From Clostridiales bacterium (GTDB lineage Bacteria; Bacillota; Clostridia; Saccharofermentanales; Saccharofermentanaceae), in contig JAGAAI010000012.1 of assembly GCA_017615325.1 (NCBI GenBank), positions 1 through 43,285 on the forward strand: a DNA stretch of 43,285 nt, given 5' to 3'. A program made the translations under genes and the position numbers. A model generated the notes under the pieces. It was not told where the DNA came from. It did not search any database and saw only the letters and a program-made list of their open reading frames with translations. Below are positions 25,664-34,907 of the stretch, in pieces (position 1 is the stretch's first letter; each line of letters opens with the position of its first letter).

Positions 25664-27773
25664 TAACAAGCCTCATGTAGCTTTTTGTCTGTGTAAGTTT
25701 AGGTTTTGCTCCGTCCGAAGGAGAAGTAAGACTATAACTGATCTTCGAATTTCCGATGACCCCGTATTGTATGAGCCCGGCTTCGTCAAAGATCTCAATG
25801 CTCCTCATGAGCTGGAAGGGAGTTACTTCCAGATCCGTCTTGACCTTGACCATCTTGGCAAAGAGCTTAAGGTCAAAAGATGAAGTCGCTCCGCCCGAAG
25901 TTTCCTTCATAACAGTATAGCACGCACGAAGAACATCCGCATTCGGTATCATCCTCTCCCTGGCGCCTTCCCCTGCGAGCTTAGCTATCTGATCTATACC
26001 CATTCCGCTCTGATAAAGGTTCTCCGCAATATCAGACTTTTTCCATAAGAATTCGTCGGGAACCTTGGGTTCTATGTCATCAAGATGCAGGCTCAACGTC
26101 ACTTCTCCCCGGAAGATGTATTCGTTGATGCTGTAAACAATATCAACGACATCGCCGGGAAGGAGGAGATTAAGGTATTCTCCCATGCCAAAACCTACGG
26201 CGGATACGGATTCGCCTGTCTCGCGCGATATGAGGTCAAGCCTCATATGGGCACCGTTTGACATTGGGAAGATACCGCCTATGACAAGGTCACGCGTCAG
26301 GAACTGGGGCTTTCTGTTGCCGATGCCGAAAGGCTTGAAGATGCCTATCGTCTTATACGTATCGCGGTTCAGCATCGATACGGGAAGCTCGCATTCAACC
26401 TCAGTGATGTCTTCGTCAACCGCAAGATCCTCACATGAGACCTCTTCCAGAGCATTCATGAAGTCTGATATCTTATCCTTCTTCACCACGACTCCGGCAG
26501 CCTTCTTATGGCCTCCGAAGTTGACCGTGGTATCTGCGATCTTTGTAAGGCTCCCGAAGAGATCGTAATCACCGAACGCTCTTCCCGAACCCTTAACGCA
26601 GTCCTTCTCTATCGAATCGTCCGTAAAGACTATTGCCGATCTTCTGTAGTACTGGGACAGTTTCCCCGCAACGATGCCCAATACTCCCTGGTGCCAGCCC
26701 TTGCCGTATACCACGATGGGGCCCTTCATGTTGATGAGGTTCCACTTTGCAGGTCTTGACGGTGACTCCACCTGCCTGACTGCTTCTTCGAATACGACAG
26801 ATTCGATCTGTTTTCTCTCATCGTTCTGGCGTGTCAGTTCTTCCGCAGCCTCTCTTGCTCCCTTCGGATCATCCTCAAGGAAGAGGCGCAGGGCCTCTCT
26901 GGAATCGTATAATCTTCCGGCTGCATTTATCCTCGGTACGAAGTTAAAGGATATGAATGTCTCGTCTAATTCCTTTCCTTCGGTAAGGAGCATCTCGAGC
27001 ATGACACGGATCCCGGGATTAACGGGATTCTTAAGGCTCCTGAAGGCCTTCTTTACGATAGTCCTGTTCTCATCCGTAAGTGACACGAGATCTGCGATCG
27101 TAGCGATACCTGCCGCCTCTATTGCCTGTCTCCATACACCGGGGCTAACCTTGTGCCTGCCGTCGCGCCCCAAAGCCTCAACGAGCTTCAAAGCTACTCC
27201 GGCGCCGCAGAGTTCCCTGTAGGGATATGTGTTGTCTTCCCTCTTGGCGCAGATGATAGCATCCGCTTCGGGAAGTTCTTCTTTAACATTATGGTGATCG
27301 GTAACTATGACCGTTATTCCCCGCTCCTTCAAAAGAGCTACAGTCTCGCAGTTGGTGATACCGCAGTCAACGGTTATTAAGAGCCTGGGGTCAGTTTCCA
27401 ATACCTTGTCTATGATGTTCTCAGTAAGGCCGTATCCGTGCTCTTCCCTTTGGGGGACGATATAAGACACATCGCAGTCCAGGCTCTTAAAGTATCTGAC
27501 GAGTATCGCCGTGGCGGTAACGCCGTCGCAGTCATAATCACCGTAGATAAGGATCTTCTTATGGCCGTCAATAGCCTCGCCTATGAGATCGACGGCCTTA
27601 CGCATATCGTTAAAGAGAAAGGGGTCATACCAGGAGCCGTCATCAGAAGAGAATGCCTCTCTCTCCTTATCGTCCGTGATGCCTCTGTTCTCGAAAAGGA
27701 CGTCCAGTAGCTTTTCTGAATCGTTAACAATTGCGGTCGACAAAATATGCCGGCCTTTGCCCATCAGTAACAT
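25656..27773 (-). CDS. recJ: Single-stranded-DNA-specific exonuclease RecJ
   Basis: A 705-residue DHH-family 5'-3' exonuclease used in recombination and mismatch repair. DHH motifs are intact: YGDYDCDG (77-84), VDCGITN and TDHH (158-161). The DHHA1 part has FGGHKKAAG, and an OB-fold region follows. The C-terminal ~130 residues, after the OB domain, form an extra helical domain as seen in some Firmicutes RecJ. SD AGGA at 8 bp supports the first ATG. It lies upstream of and overlaps rel, and downstream of rpsU behind a strong terminator. Confidence 0.93.
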   Translation of the reverse strand: MLLMGKGRHILSTAIVNDSEKLLDVLFENRGITDDKEREAFSSDDGSWYDPFLFNDMRKAVDLIGEAIDGHKKILIYGDYDCDGVTATAILVRYFKSLDCDVSYIVPQREEHGYGLTENIIDKVLETDPRLLITVDCGITNCETVALLKERGITVIVTDHHNVKEELPEADAIICAKREDNTYPYRELCGAGVALKLVEALGRDGRHKVSPGVWRQAIEAAGIATIADLVSLTDENRTIVKKAFRSLKNPVNPGIRVMLEMLLTEGKELDETFISFNFVPRINAAGRLYDSREALRLFLEDDPKGAREAAEELTRQNDERKQIESVVFEEAVRQVESPSRPAKWNLINMKGPIVVYGKGWHQGVLGIVAGKLSQYYRRSAIVFTDDSIEKDCVKGSGRAFGDYDLFGSLTKIADTTVNFGGHKKAAGVVVKKDKISDFMNALEEVSCEDLAVDEDITEVECELPVSMLNRDTYKTIGIFKPFGIGNRKPQFLTRDLVIGGIFPMSNGAHMRLDLISRETGESVSAVGFGMGEYLNLLLPGDVVDIVYSINEYIFRGEVTLSLHLDDIEPKVPDEFLWKKSDIAENLYQSGMGIDQIAKLAGEGARERMIPNADVLRACYTVMKETSGGATSSFDLKLFAKMVKVKTDLEVTPFQLMRSIEIFDEAGLIQYGVIGNSKISYSLTSPSDGAKPKLTQTKSYMRLVNG

Positions 27774-27850
27774 ATTATTTATCCTGCATTCTTATTTTGG
27801 GACTATTTTATCAGAGAATGCCGATAAATAAAATATCCCAAGACATATAA

Positions 27851-27885
27851 AAAGGAGACCCTTCCGTAAAAGAAAAGTCTCCTTT
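27851..27885 (-). terminator. Intrinsic terminator of rpsU
   Basis: On the minus strand AAAGGAGAC pairs with GTCTCCTTT around a 17-nt loop, followed by TTATATG-type U-rich sequence. It lies 18 bp after the rpsU stop. Confidence 0.85.
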
Positions 27886-27902
27886 GTAAGTTAGCTCTTG
27901 TA

Positions 27903-28076
27903 TCAGTGCTTGCGCTTCCTTGCCGCTTCAGACTTCTTCTTGCGACGGACGGAAGGCTTCTCGTAGTGCTCTCTCTTGCGGACTTCCGCGAGAACGCCGG
28001 ACCTTGCACAGGAGCGCTTGAATCTGCGCAGAGCACTGTCAAGGCTCTCGTTATCCTTAACTCTGATCTCAGACAT
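27903..28076 (-). CDS. rpsU: 30S ribosomal protein S21
   Basis: A 57-residue basic protein matching S21: [20 protein letters not shown], then a Lys/Arg-rich tail with [15 protein letters not shown]. The ATG at 28074-28076 with GGGGG ten bases upstream is preferred to a GTG nine bases earlier that sits too close to the SD. It has its own strong promoter and terminator and stands directly after infA, where rpmJ and rpsM would normally be. Confidence 0.95.
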   Translation of the reverse strand: MSEIRVKDNESLDSALRRFKRSCARSGVLAEVRKREHYEKPSVRRKKKSEAARKRKH

Positions 28077-28141
28077 CTTCTTCACACCCCCTCTCTTGTA
28101 AGGTTTTTAAGGCTGCCCCAAAAGATAGGGCAACGTGGCTA

Positions 28142-28170
28142 ATTATATAGGATGAATCGTGATTAGTCAA
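28142..28170 (-). promoter_or_regulatory. rpsU promoter and leader hairpin
   Basis: On the minus strand TTGACT (28165-28170), 17-bp spacer, TATAAT (28142-28147). The leader then forms a hairpin GTTGCCC...GGGCAGC (about 28112-28136) before the SD, a possible autoregulatory site. Confidence 0.88.
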
Positions 28171-28192
28171 TAATATCAGAGGGACAAAGATA

Positions 28193-28417
28193 TTACTTCT
28201 TCTCGCCTCTCCAGGTGATCCTTCCTCTTGCAAGATCGTAAGGTGACAGTTCCATTGTTACCTTGTCACCGGGCAGGATCTTTATGTAGTTCTGGCGGAG
28301 CTTGCCTGAAAGGTGTGCCAACACGATATGTCCGCTGTCCAGCTTGACCTTGAACATAGCGTTGGGAAGCGCCTCGTCTACTGTTCCAACTACCTCGATT
28401 ACATCTTCTTTAGACAT
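28193..28417 (-). CDS. infA: Translation initiation factor IF-1
   Basis: A 74-residue OB-fold protein that binds the ribosomal A site during initiation. [19 protein letters not shown] and the C-terminal RGRITWR match the family. The ATG overlaps the map stop as TGATG, and its SD GAGGAGG lies in the last codons of map. Only a weak inverted repeat (TAATATC/GATATTA) follows it. Confidence 0.96.
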   Translation of the reverse strand: MSKEDVIEVVGTVDEALPNAMFKVKLDSGHIVLAHLSGKLRQNYIKILPGDKVTMELSPYDLARGRITWRGEKK

Positions 28418-29181
28418 CAATTTACCTCCTCATAGTAAGTTGTCATCTCGGGACCGTTGTCCGTTATTATTACCGTATTCTCATAATGAGCCGAAGGGGA
28501 ACCGTCACATGTGGGGACCGTCCATCCGTCCTGCTCAAGATATACCTCTCTTCTTCCCATCGTGATCATGGGTTCGATACAGAATGCCATACCCTTATAG
28601 ATCCTGTGTCCTCTTCCGGGCTTGCCGAAGTTCGGAACATCCGGATCCTGGTGCATCTGGCGGCCTATGCCGTGACCTTCAAGTTCCCTTACAACACCGT
28701 ATCCATAGGATTCGGCGCAGGTCTGGACAGCATGGCTGATATCGCCTATGCGGTTGCCCGGCTTTGCCTGCTCGAGTCCCTTGAAGAATGCTTCTCTCGT
28801 ACGTTCAACCAGAAGCCTTTTCTCTTCACTCACCTGACCTATAAGGAAAGTCCTTGCGGCATCACCCATGAAACCGTCGAGTTCTGCAACGACATCACAA
28901 GTTACGATGTCACCTTCCTCGAGTTTCCTTGAAGAGGGGATCCCGTGTACGACTACCTCATTGATGGATGTGCAGATAGCTGCCGGGAAAGGCGGTCTGC
29001 CGTAACCTACACAGGGAGCAGATCCCCCTGCCTGTCTGATTATGTCCTGAGCGATATCGTCTAATTCCTGGGTAGTGACACCGGGAGCTGCAGCCTTCTC
29101 AAGAGCCATGAGGATCTTGGCAACAAGGCGTCCTGCCGCCCTCATCTTATCAAGTTCGGAATCATTTAAGATCTCTACCAT
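28417..29181 (-). CDS. map: Methionine aminopeptidase, type I
   Basis: A 254-residue enzyme that removes N-terminal Met from new proteins. The metal ligands are visible: the two aspartates in [17 protein letters not shown], the His in GHGIGRQMH, and the Glu residues in FCIEPMI and in the C-terminal [10 protein letters not shown]. No N-terminal zinc-finger extension. Standard place between adk and infA. Confidence 0.95.
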   Translation of the reverse strand: MVEILNDSELDKMRAAGRLVAKILMALEKAAAPGVTTQELDDIAQDIIRQAGGSAPCVGYGRPPFPAAICTSINEVVVHGIPSSRKLEEGDIVTCDVVAELDGFMGDAARTFLIGQVSEEKRLLVERTREAFFKGLEQAKPGNRIGDISHAVQTCAESYGYGVVRELEGHGIGRQMHQDPDVPNFGKPGRGHRIYKGMAFCIEPMITMGRREVYLEQDGWTVPTCDGSPSAHYENTVIITDNGPEMTTYYEEVN

Positions 29182-29199
29182 GTTTACACCTTAAGAGGA

Positions 29200-29856
29200 T
29201 CAGTTGAGGCCCCTAGCCTCAAGTCCCGACTTGATCTCGCTGATGCACTGATCAGGGTCAACATTGTTGTTGCCTTCAACGATAAGACCTCTGCCTGCAT
29301 AGAAATCGATAAGAGGCTTCGTATTCTCATAGTAAGTATCGAGTCTCTTCTGAACAGTCTCGGCCGTGTCATCAGATCTCTGGATGATATCAGCTCCGCA
29401 TGCATCGCACTTGCCCTCAACCTTGGGAGGCATGTATTTTACGTTGTAGCTTGCGCCGCAGGAAGGACATACTCTTCTCGTGGTAACACGGTCCATGATG
29501 AGCTCGTCATCGGTAACTACAGAGATGACTGCATCGATAGCCTCGTCCTTCTTGGAGAGGATCTCATCGAGTGCTTCTGCCTGGGCGATAGTACGGGGGA
29601 AACCGTCAAGGATAAAGCCCTTGGAGCAGTCGTCCTTTGTTAAGCGGTCCTCCACCATCCTGATCGTGACCGAATCCGGGACCAGCGCTCCGGCATCGAT
29701 ATAAGTCTTGGCTTCCTGTCCTAAAGGAGTGCCGTTCTTTATGTTTTCGCGAAAGATATCTCCTGTTGAGATGTGTGCCAGACCGTATGTGTCCTTCAAT
29801 ACGGCACAGGCTGTTCCTTTTCCCGATCCGGGAGCTCCTAAGATAATAAGTCTCAT
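29200..29856 (-). CDS. adk: Adenylate kinase, zinc-binding lid type
   Basis: A 218-residue enzyme interconverting AMP, ATP and ADP. P-loop GAPGSGKGT (7-15), DGFPRT in the AMP site, and a four-Cys zinc lid (CPSCGASY and CDACGAD) as in Gram-positive enzymes. The ATG at 29854-29856, eight bases after AGGAGG, is preferred over an in-frame TTG two codons upstream. It follows the second secY, as adk normally follows secY. Confidence 0.95.
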   Translation of the reverse strand: MRLIILGAPGSGKGTACAVLKDTYGLAHISTGDIFRENIKNGTPLGQEAKTYIDAGALVPDSVTIRMVEDRLTKDDCSKGFILDGFPRTIAQAEALDEILSKKDEAIDAVISVVTDDELIMDRVTTRRVCPSCGASYNVKYMPPKVEGKCDACGADIIQRSDDTAETVQKRLDTYYENTKPLIDFYAGRGLIVEGNNNVDPDQCISEIKSGLEARGLN

Positions 29857-29871
29857 AAGCAAAACCTCCTA

Positions 29872-31185
29872 TTATCTGAAGTTTCTTCCTGCCGATTTAT
29901 ATCTCTTGTTCTTCTGCTTCTCGCCCTCTTCGTGGGTCTTGATCCCGTTGGCTAAGATCATCAGTACTTCTGTGATGCAGCCTGCCAGGATAACGAACGA
30001 AAGACCTGCAAACCAGATCTTGCCCAGACCCGGAATGAGCGATAAGCCCATCGGAACAGCACAGAGCAGAGTAAGATAAACTGCTCCGATTATTATCATG
30101 TTCATGTAAAGCTTGAAAAGATATTCACTTGTAAGCTTTCCTGCTTTGACACCCTGGATATATCCGCCGTAATTCCTTATCTCGTTGGCAACATCAACAG
30201 GGTTGAACTGCATGATCGAGAAGATGTATACGAACAATACCATGAACATCAGGAAAAGTATGAAGTAGAGTACATTGTGGGTAACATCCGTTACGGAAAG
30301 GATCATGGGATCAGTCGATCCGGGATTTAACATGGCCGTTATTACAGCCGGGAAACTTACGATGGTAAGTGAATATACAACAGGCATGACACCTGCCTGT
30401 GTGATATGAATGGGAATGACCTGGTTCGGAACACCGAACTGCTTCATTCCGGATGTCATCTTACGGAATAAGATCTTGACCTTCCTCTCACCCATTGTGA
30501 CGAAGACCATGAATGTGATCAGTGCGATCGAAAGGATTACGCCAAGAACAGTGAAAACGATACCCAAAGGAAGTCCGAACTTCTCGGCGCTCTTTGTGAA
30601 GACTTTGACAAGGACTCCGGGAATATATCTTGCGCAGCCTGCAAAAAGGATGAGAGATATACCGTTGCCTAAGCCCTTGGTGTTGAGGATCTCACAGCCC
30701 CATGCTATTGCAGCTGCACCTGCGGAGATCGCAAGACCTGCTATCACGATAGCCACCCAGAAATTAAGGGTGGGAATAAAAGCATCCCTGATACCATATG
30801 CACAAAGCCCGCCCATGATAACGCACATCACGATCGTCGCAATGCGGGTGATCTTTGCTATGACCTTGGTCCCTGCATCTCCTAACTGTGCAAGGTTACG
30901 GAGCTTGGGTACTACGAGAGTAAGGATCTGCATCAGGATGGATGCAGCGAGGAAAGGATAGATCCCGAGGAGGATAACGGAACCGCTGGCAAAGCCTCCA
31001 ACGGATGTAACGTTCATCAGGATCCCGAGATCACCCCATGAAGCCAAAAGGTCTCTTAACTGAGGGTTATTTACAGCGGGGACCGGAACAAGAGTCACCA
31101 GACAGATAGATGAGATGACCAGCAAGGAATATAAAAGCTTATCCTTAAGCTCTTTGATCTTGAATGTTGCACTTACGTTATCCAT
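29872..31185 (-). CDS. Second, diverged SecY-family translocase subunit
   Basis: A 437-residue protein with about ten TM segments that aligns with SecY along its whole length: an N-terminal KIKELKDKLLYSLLV, LVPVPAV, the ITQAGVMPVVYSL segment matching VNQSGVMPVI in the neighbour, and IMQFNPVDVANEIRNYGG matching MIQFKPIEIANNI. Both ribosome-contacting cytosolic loops differ: it has MGERKVKILFRK where the main SecY has NAERRIPVQYSK, and lacks the RQSRGGNRDY segment in favour of TSGMKQFGVPNQ. The C-terminal tail is basic. It has its own TATAAT and a good SD, and sits directly upstream of adk. It may be an accessory channel (SecY2-like in role, not clearly in descent) or a replacement in progress. 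Confidence 0.85.
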   Translation of the reverse strand: MDNVSATFKIKELKDKLLYSLLVISSICLVTLVPVPAVNNPQLRDLLASWGDLGILMNVTSVGGFASGSVILLGIYPFLAASILMQILTLVVPKLRNLAQLGDAGTKVIAKITRIATIVMCVIMGGLCAYGIRDAFIPTLNFWVAIVIAGLAISAGAAAIAWGCEILNTKGLGNGISLILFAGCARYIPGVLVKVFTKSAEKFGLPLGIVFTVLGVILSIALITFMVFVTMGERKVKILFRKMTSGMKQFGVPNQVIPIHITQAGVMPVVYSLTIVSFPAVITAMLNPGSTDPMILSVTDVTHNVLYFILFLMFMVLFVYIFSIMQFNPVDVANEIRNYGGYIQGVKAGKLTSEYLFKLYMNMIIIGAVYLTLLCAVPMGLSLIPGLGKIWFAGLSFVILAGCITEVLMILANGIKTHEEGEKQKNKRYKSAGRNFR

Positions 31186-31222
31186 CTATGTTCCTCCATT
31201 TATTAAAATAAAAAGCCCTTGT

Positions 31223-31228
31223 ATTATA
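31223..31228 (-). promoter_or_regulatory. Candidate internal promoter before the second secY
   Basis: Minus strand TATAAT with a weak ACTACA -35 at 18 bp, about 38 bp upstream of the ATG. It would let secY2-adk-map-infA be expressed separately from the ribosomal proteins. Confidence 0.5.
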
Positions 31229-31267
31229 TCGCAAATTATCTTAATTTGTAGTCTTTCATAAAGACGA

Positions 31268-31298
31268 GGGCTGCCCGGATCTTTTGCCCCGGCAGCCC
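31268..31298 (-). terminator. Attenuator-like hairpin between the two secY genes
   Basis: GGGCTGCC pairs with GGCAGCCC (GC-rich, with an additional inner GG/CC) on the minus strand, followed by TCGTCTTTATG. The U-tract is poor, so partial termination or an mRNA-stability stem is more likely than a full stop. It lies 22 bp after the secY1 stop. Confidence 0.5.
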
Positions 31299-31320
31299 CC
31301 ATTGGTTGTCTCAAAAATTT

Positions 31321-32664
31321 TTATTTCTTACCGGTCCTTATGGTAACCATGTCGTCGAGGAATCCTCTCGGGCTCCTGACTTCAAGCTCACCCTCGATCT
31401 GAACGATCAGGTCGTTGGCAACGCTCGTAAGGATCAGTACTGAAGTACCTGCGAACCAGACGTTCTCGAAACCTGTAAGGATTCCTATAACTGTAGGAAC
31501 GATACAGACAAGTACGAGGAAGCAAGCTTCGATCCAGTTAAGTCTCCATGCAGTAAGGGCAATGAAATCGCTTGTAGGCTTACCCTGTCTGATACCGGAG
31601 ATAGAACCGCCGTTCTTGTTGATGTTGTTCGCGATCTCTATAGGTTTGAACTGGATCATCGTATAGAAGAACGTGAACGCGAAGATCAGAACGAAGTATA
31701 CGACGTAGTACCATACACTTCCGGAGAAGTTCTTGAACCATGTCACAACGGGGTTCGTGCTGTTAGCAAAGAACAATGTTGTGATGATCGAAGGCAATGC
31801 CAGGATGGACATTGCGAAGATTACAGGCATAACGCCCGACTGGTTGACCTTGATAGGCAGATAATCTCTGTTACCGCCTCTGGACTGTCTTCCGATAACC
31901 TTCTTGGAATACTGAACAGGGATCCTTCTCTCTGCATTCTGTACGTAGAGAACGAAGATGATGATCGCAAGTGCGATGCAGGCAACACCGACAAATACGA
32001 TGATACCGACGATAACACCTACTACTGCAGGATTAAGAGTGCCGCTGATGTCTAATGCCTTCTGGTAAAGAGTCAATGCCATCTTGGGCAGTCTCGTTAC
32101 GATACCTGCAAAGATTATGAGAGATACACCATTTCCGATACCCTTATCGTTGATCTTCTCACCCAGGAATACGACCATTGCTGCGCCTGCCGTGAATGAG
32201 AGTACTACCAGTGCTGCATTGAGCCAGGTAGGAAGACTCGAATTCATGGCCGATCTTGTTGAGTAGCAGAACAAGGATGCCTGTACGAAAGCAAGACCGA
32301 TAGCAGAATATCTTGTGATCTTTGAGATCTTCTTTCTGCCTGTCTCACCCTCTTTGGAAAGTTCTTCCAAAGGCGGGATAACAACCTGCAGAAGCTGGAT
32401 GATGATCGATGCATTGATGTAAGGCGATACACCCATTGCGAAAATGGTAGCACGGTAGAAACCACCGCCTGATACCATATCCATGATGGAACCCAACTGT
32501 CCCCACTGCTGGACAAGACTTGTAAATGTCTTTCCGTCAATACCGGGAACGGGAACCAATCCGCCCAACATAAAAATCCCCAGAATCATGAAGGTATACA
32601 GCAGTCGTTTGCGCAGTGATTCTACGCGGAAAGCGTTTACAGCCGTGTCAAACATACTACTCAT
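31321..32664 (-). CDS. secY: Preprotein translocase subunit SecY (main copy)
   Basis: A 447-residue ten-TM channel protein of the SecYEG translocon. Canonical segments: LVPVPGID, GFYRATIFAMGVSPYINAS (plug region), NAERRIPVQY plus GRQSRGGNRDYLPIKVNQSG (cytosolic loops for SecA and ribosome) and MIQFKPIEIANNINKNGG. It follows rplO by 6 bp, its normal spc position. It is followed by a stable hairpin, then by a second SecY-like gene. Confidence 0.96.
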   Translation of the reverse strand: MSSMFDTAVNAFRVESLRKRLLYTFMILGIFMLGGLVPVPGIDGKTFTSLVQQWGQLGSIMDMVSGGGFYRATIFAMGVSPYINASIIIQLLQVVIPPLEELSKEGETGRKKISKITRYSAIGLAFVQASLFCYSTRSAMNSSLPTWLNAALVVLSFTAGAAMVVFLGEKINDKGIGNGVSLIIFAGIVTRLPKMALTLYQKALDISGTLNPAVVGVIVGIIVFVGVACIALAIIIFVLYVQNAERRIPVQYSKKVIGRQSRGGNRDYLPIKVNQSGVMPVIFAMSILALPSIITTLFFANSTNPVVTWFKNFSGSVWYYVVYFVLIFAFTFFYTMIQFKPIEIANNINKNGGSISGIRQGKPTSDFIALTAWRLNWIEACFLVLVCIVPTVIGILTGFENVWFAGTSVLILTSVANDLIVQIEGELEVRSPRGFLDDMVTIRTGKK

Positions 32665-32670
32665 GCCTTC

Positions 32671-33111
32671 TTATACCTCCGTTGCCGTTCCTCCGGCCTT
32701 CTCGATCTTCTCTTTAGCGGATGCGGAGAACTTCTTAGCCTGAACATTCAGTGCCTTTGTAAGTTCGCCGTTACCCAAGATCTTGATACCGTCGTTTACC
32801 TTAGGGAGAGAGATGATGCCTGCCTCTGCAAGAGAAGCTGCAGTAACCTCTGTTCCTTCAAATCTCTCGAGATCTTCAATGTTTACCTCGATATATGCAG
32901 GAGCAAATCTCTTGTTGTTGAATCCCCTCTTAGGCAAACGTCTGTAAAGAGGCATCTGACCGCCTTCAAAACCGGGACGTACGCCGCCGCCGGATCTTGC
33001 ATTCTGACCTTTGTGTCCGCGGCCAGCTGTCTTACCGTTACCGGAACCCGCGCCGCGGCCCTTACGGTAAGCGATCGCATTGCCGCTCGAAGTCATTTCA
33101 TTGAGCTTCAT
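32671..33111 (-). CDS. rplO: 50S ribosomal protein L15
   Basis: A 146-residue protein with the Gly/Arg-rich N-terminus typical of L15 ([20 protein letters not shown]) and [18 protein letters not shown]. Spc operon position between rpmD and secY. Standard length. Confidence 0.96.
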   Translation of the reverse strand: MKLNEMTSSGNAIAYRKGRGAGSGNGKTAGRGHKGQNARSGGGVRPGFEGGQMPLYRRLPKRGFNNKRFAPAYIEVNIEDLERFEGTEVTAASLAEAGIISLPKVNDGIKILGNGELTKALNVQAKKFSASAKEKIEKAGGTATEV

Positions 33112-33126
33112 TTATCGATACCTCCG

Positions 33127-33306
33127 TTATACTTCTTCAACTGTTACGTAGTTGCGGACTGTTGTAGCCATACCACGCATTGCTTCGTTATCGGCCTTCT
33201 CAACGCTCTGACCGATCTTCTTCAGACCCAAAGCCCTTACGGTTGCCTTTTCCTTAGCACGGGCTTTGTTGGTGCTCTTCACCAGGGTAATCTTCAAATT
33301 AGCCAT
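33127..33306 (-). CDS. rpmD: 50S ribosomal protein L30
   Basis: A 59-residue protein: MANLKITLVKSTNKARAKEK, then TVRALGLKKIGQSV, characteristic of bacterial L30. Lies between rpsE and rplO. The ATG at 33304-33306 has a GGAGG SD. It is just below common ORF length limits, so it is easily missed. Confidence 0.95.
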   Translation of the reverse strand: MANLKITLVKSTNKARAKEKATVRALGLKKIGQSVEKADNEAMRGMATTVRNYVTVEEV

Positions 33307-33320
33307 TACAGGGCACCTCC

Positions 33321-33833
33321 TTACTTGATCTCATCAACGGTCTTGCCGCGGAGCTCAGCGATCTCTTCGATGGACTTAAGTCCCGTAAGACCTGCCAAGG
33401 TAGCGTTAACCATGTTGATGGGGTTGTTAGAACCGATGGACTTTGTACGGATATCGGTGATACCTGCAAGCTCGCAGACCGAACGGACAGGACCGCCTGC
33501 GATGATACCGGTACCGCCTGCAGCAGGCTTCATAACGATCTTTGCTGCACCGAACTCACCCAATGTAGCATGAGGGATCGTACCGGACTTTCTGTTGATG
33601 GAAACGATATTCTTCTTAGCTTCCTCGACACCCTTGCGGATAGCCTCAGGAACCTCGGCAGACTTACCGATACCCATTCCGACACGACCATTCTTGTCGC
33701 CGACAACTACGAGTGCTGCGAAACGCATGTTCTTACCGCCCTTAACGGTCTTGGAAACACGTGCGATATGGATAACGCGCTCTTCGAACTCGCTGTCTCT
33801 TTCTCTTGTATTGTTATTTCTGTCGTAAGCCAT
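33321..33833 (-). CDS. rpsE: 30S ribosomal protein S5
   Basis: A 170-residue protein that lines the mRNA entry site. [21 protein letters not shown] and the [19 protein letters not shown] segment are diagnostic. Spc position after rplR. Confidence 0.96.
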   Translation of the reverse strand: MAYDRNNNTRERDSEFEERVIHIARVSKTVKGGKNMRFAALVVVGDKNGRVGMGIGKSAEVPEAIRKGVEEAKKNIVSINRKSGTIPHATLGEFGAAKIVMKPAAGGTGIIAGGPVRSVCELAGITDIRTKSIGSNNPINMVNATLAGLTGLKSIEEIAELRGKTVDEIK

Positions 33834-33850
33834 GTATTAACTCCTCCCGA

Positions 33851-34219
33851 TTAGAATGACAGACCGGCTTCACGTGCCGCCTGTGCAAGAGCCGCAACTC
33901 TTCCGTGATAAAGGTATCCGCCACGGTCAAATACGACCTCGGTGATGCCTTTAGCCTGTGCGCGCTCTGCTACGAGCTTGCCTACCTGGCTTGCAGCCTC
34001 AATGTTGCTTCCGTTGCTGACAGAAGACTTAACGTCCTTGTCAAGTGTGGATGCTGCAACAAGTGTTGTTCCTGCAACGTCATCGATGATCTGAGCATAG
34101 ATGTGAGCATTCGATCTGAATACACAAAGACGGGGGCAACTGGCGGTACCGGAGATCTTCTTGCGAACACGCACATGCTTTCTCTTACGAATCTTATTCT
34201 TATCTGCTTTAGTAATCAT
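33851..34219 (-). CDS. rplR: 50S ribosomal protein L18
   Basis: A 122-residue 5S-rRNA-binding protein: [20 protein letters not shown] at the N-terminus and [20 protein letters not shown] at the C-terminus match the family. ATG with an AAAGGAGG-type SD. Confidence 0.96.
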   Translation of the reverse strand: MITKADKNKIRKRKHVRVRKKISGTASCPRLCVFRSNAHIYAQIIDDVAGTTLVAASTLDKDVKSSVSNGSNIEAASQVGKLVAERAQAKGITEVVFDRGGYLYHGRVAALAQAAREAGLSF

Positions 34220-34243
34220 GTAGCTTTCTAACCTCCTTTAACC

Positions 34244-34786
34244 TTACTTCTTAGCTCCGGTCTTACCTTCCTTAACGATAAGGTGCTCATCGATATACTT
34301 GATACCCTTGCCCTTATAAACGTCAGGAACTCTGAACGAACGGATCTTTGCTGCGGTCTCACCGACCAACTGCTTATCGGCACCCTTTACGATGATCTGG
34401 TTCTGAGAGGGAACTTCGATCGTGATACCTTCGGGTTCTTCCATCTCGATAGGATGTGAATAACCCAGGTTAAAGGTTACCGTCTTGCCCTGCTTCTGAG
34501 CCTTATAACCAACACCGTTGATCTGGAGCTCCTTGGTAAATCCTTCGGAAACACCTACTACCATGTTGTTAACAAGTGCTCTTGTTAAGCCGTGGAGAGC
34601 TCTGTGATCCTTGTCATCAGAGGGACGCTCCACTGTGATGATGTTGCCGTCCATCTTTACCGTGATGTCGGGATGGATATCCATCTCAAGAGTGTCCTTG
34701 CCACCCTTAACGGTAATATGCTGACCGTCGATCTTTACATCAACGCCTGCAGGAACGGTAATCGGTTTTCTACCAATTCTTGACAT
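34244..34786 (-). CDS. rplF: 50S ribosomal protein L6
   Basis: A 180-residue protein with the MSRIGRKPI start and the RVPDVYKGKGIKY C-terminal signature. It is separated from rpsH by an unusual 121-bp gap with predicted RNA structure. Confidence 0.96.
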   Translation of the reverse strand: MSRIGRKPITVPAGVDVKIDGQHITVKGGKDTLEMDIHPDITVKMDGNIITVERPSDDKDHRALHGLTRALVNNMVVGVSEGFTKELQINGVGYKAQKQGKTVTFNLGYSHPIEMEEPEGITIEVPSQNQIIVKGADKQLVGETAAKIRSFRVPDVYKGKGIKYIDEHLIVKEGKTGAKK

Positions 34787-34907
34787 ATTTCATTCCTCCT
34801 GCTCTTAAGATTGTGCTCCCCTGACCTCCGGTATGTCTGCCGCGGTCAGAGTGCTTTTCAGAGTTGTATTTAGCACCTTCCGGAGATTCCCCCCGGGAAA
34901 GTGATCA
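34787..34907 (-). other. Structured intergenic region between rpsH and rplF
   Basis: This gap holds no gene. Read as RNA it can form stems CTGACC/GGTCAG (6 bp), GTGCT/AGCAC and CTCCGG/CCGGAG, upstream of the rplF SD. In most Firmicutes these two genes are only a few bases apart, so the region may be a regulatory element or processing site. Confidence 0.4.
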
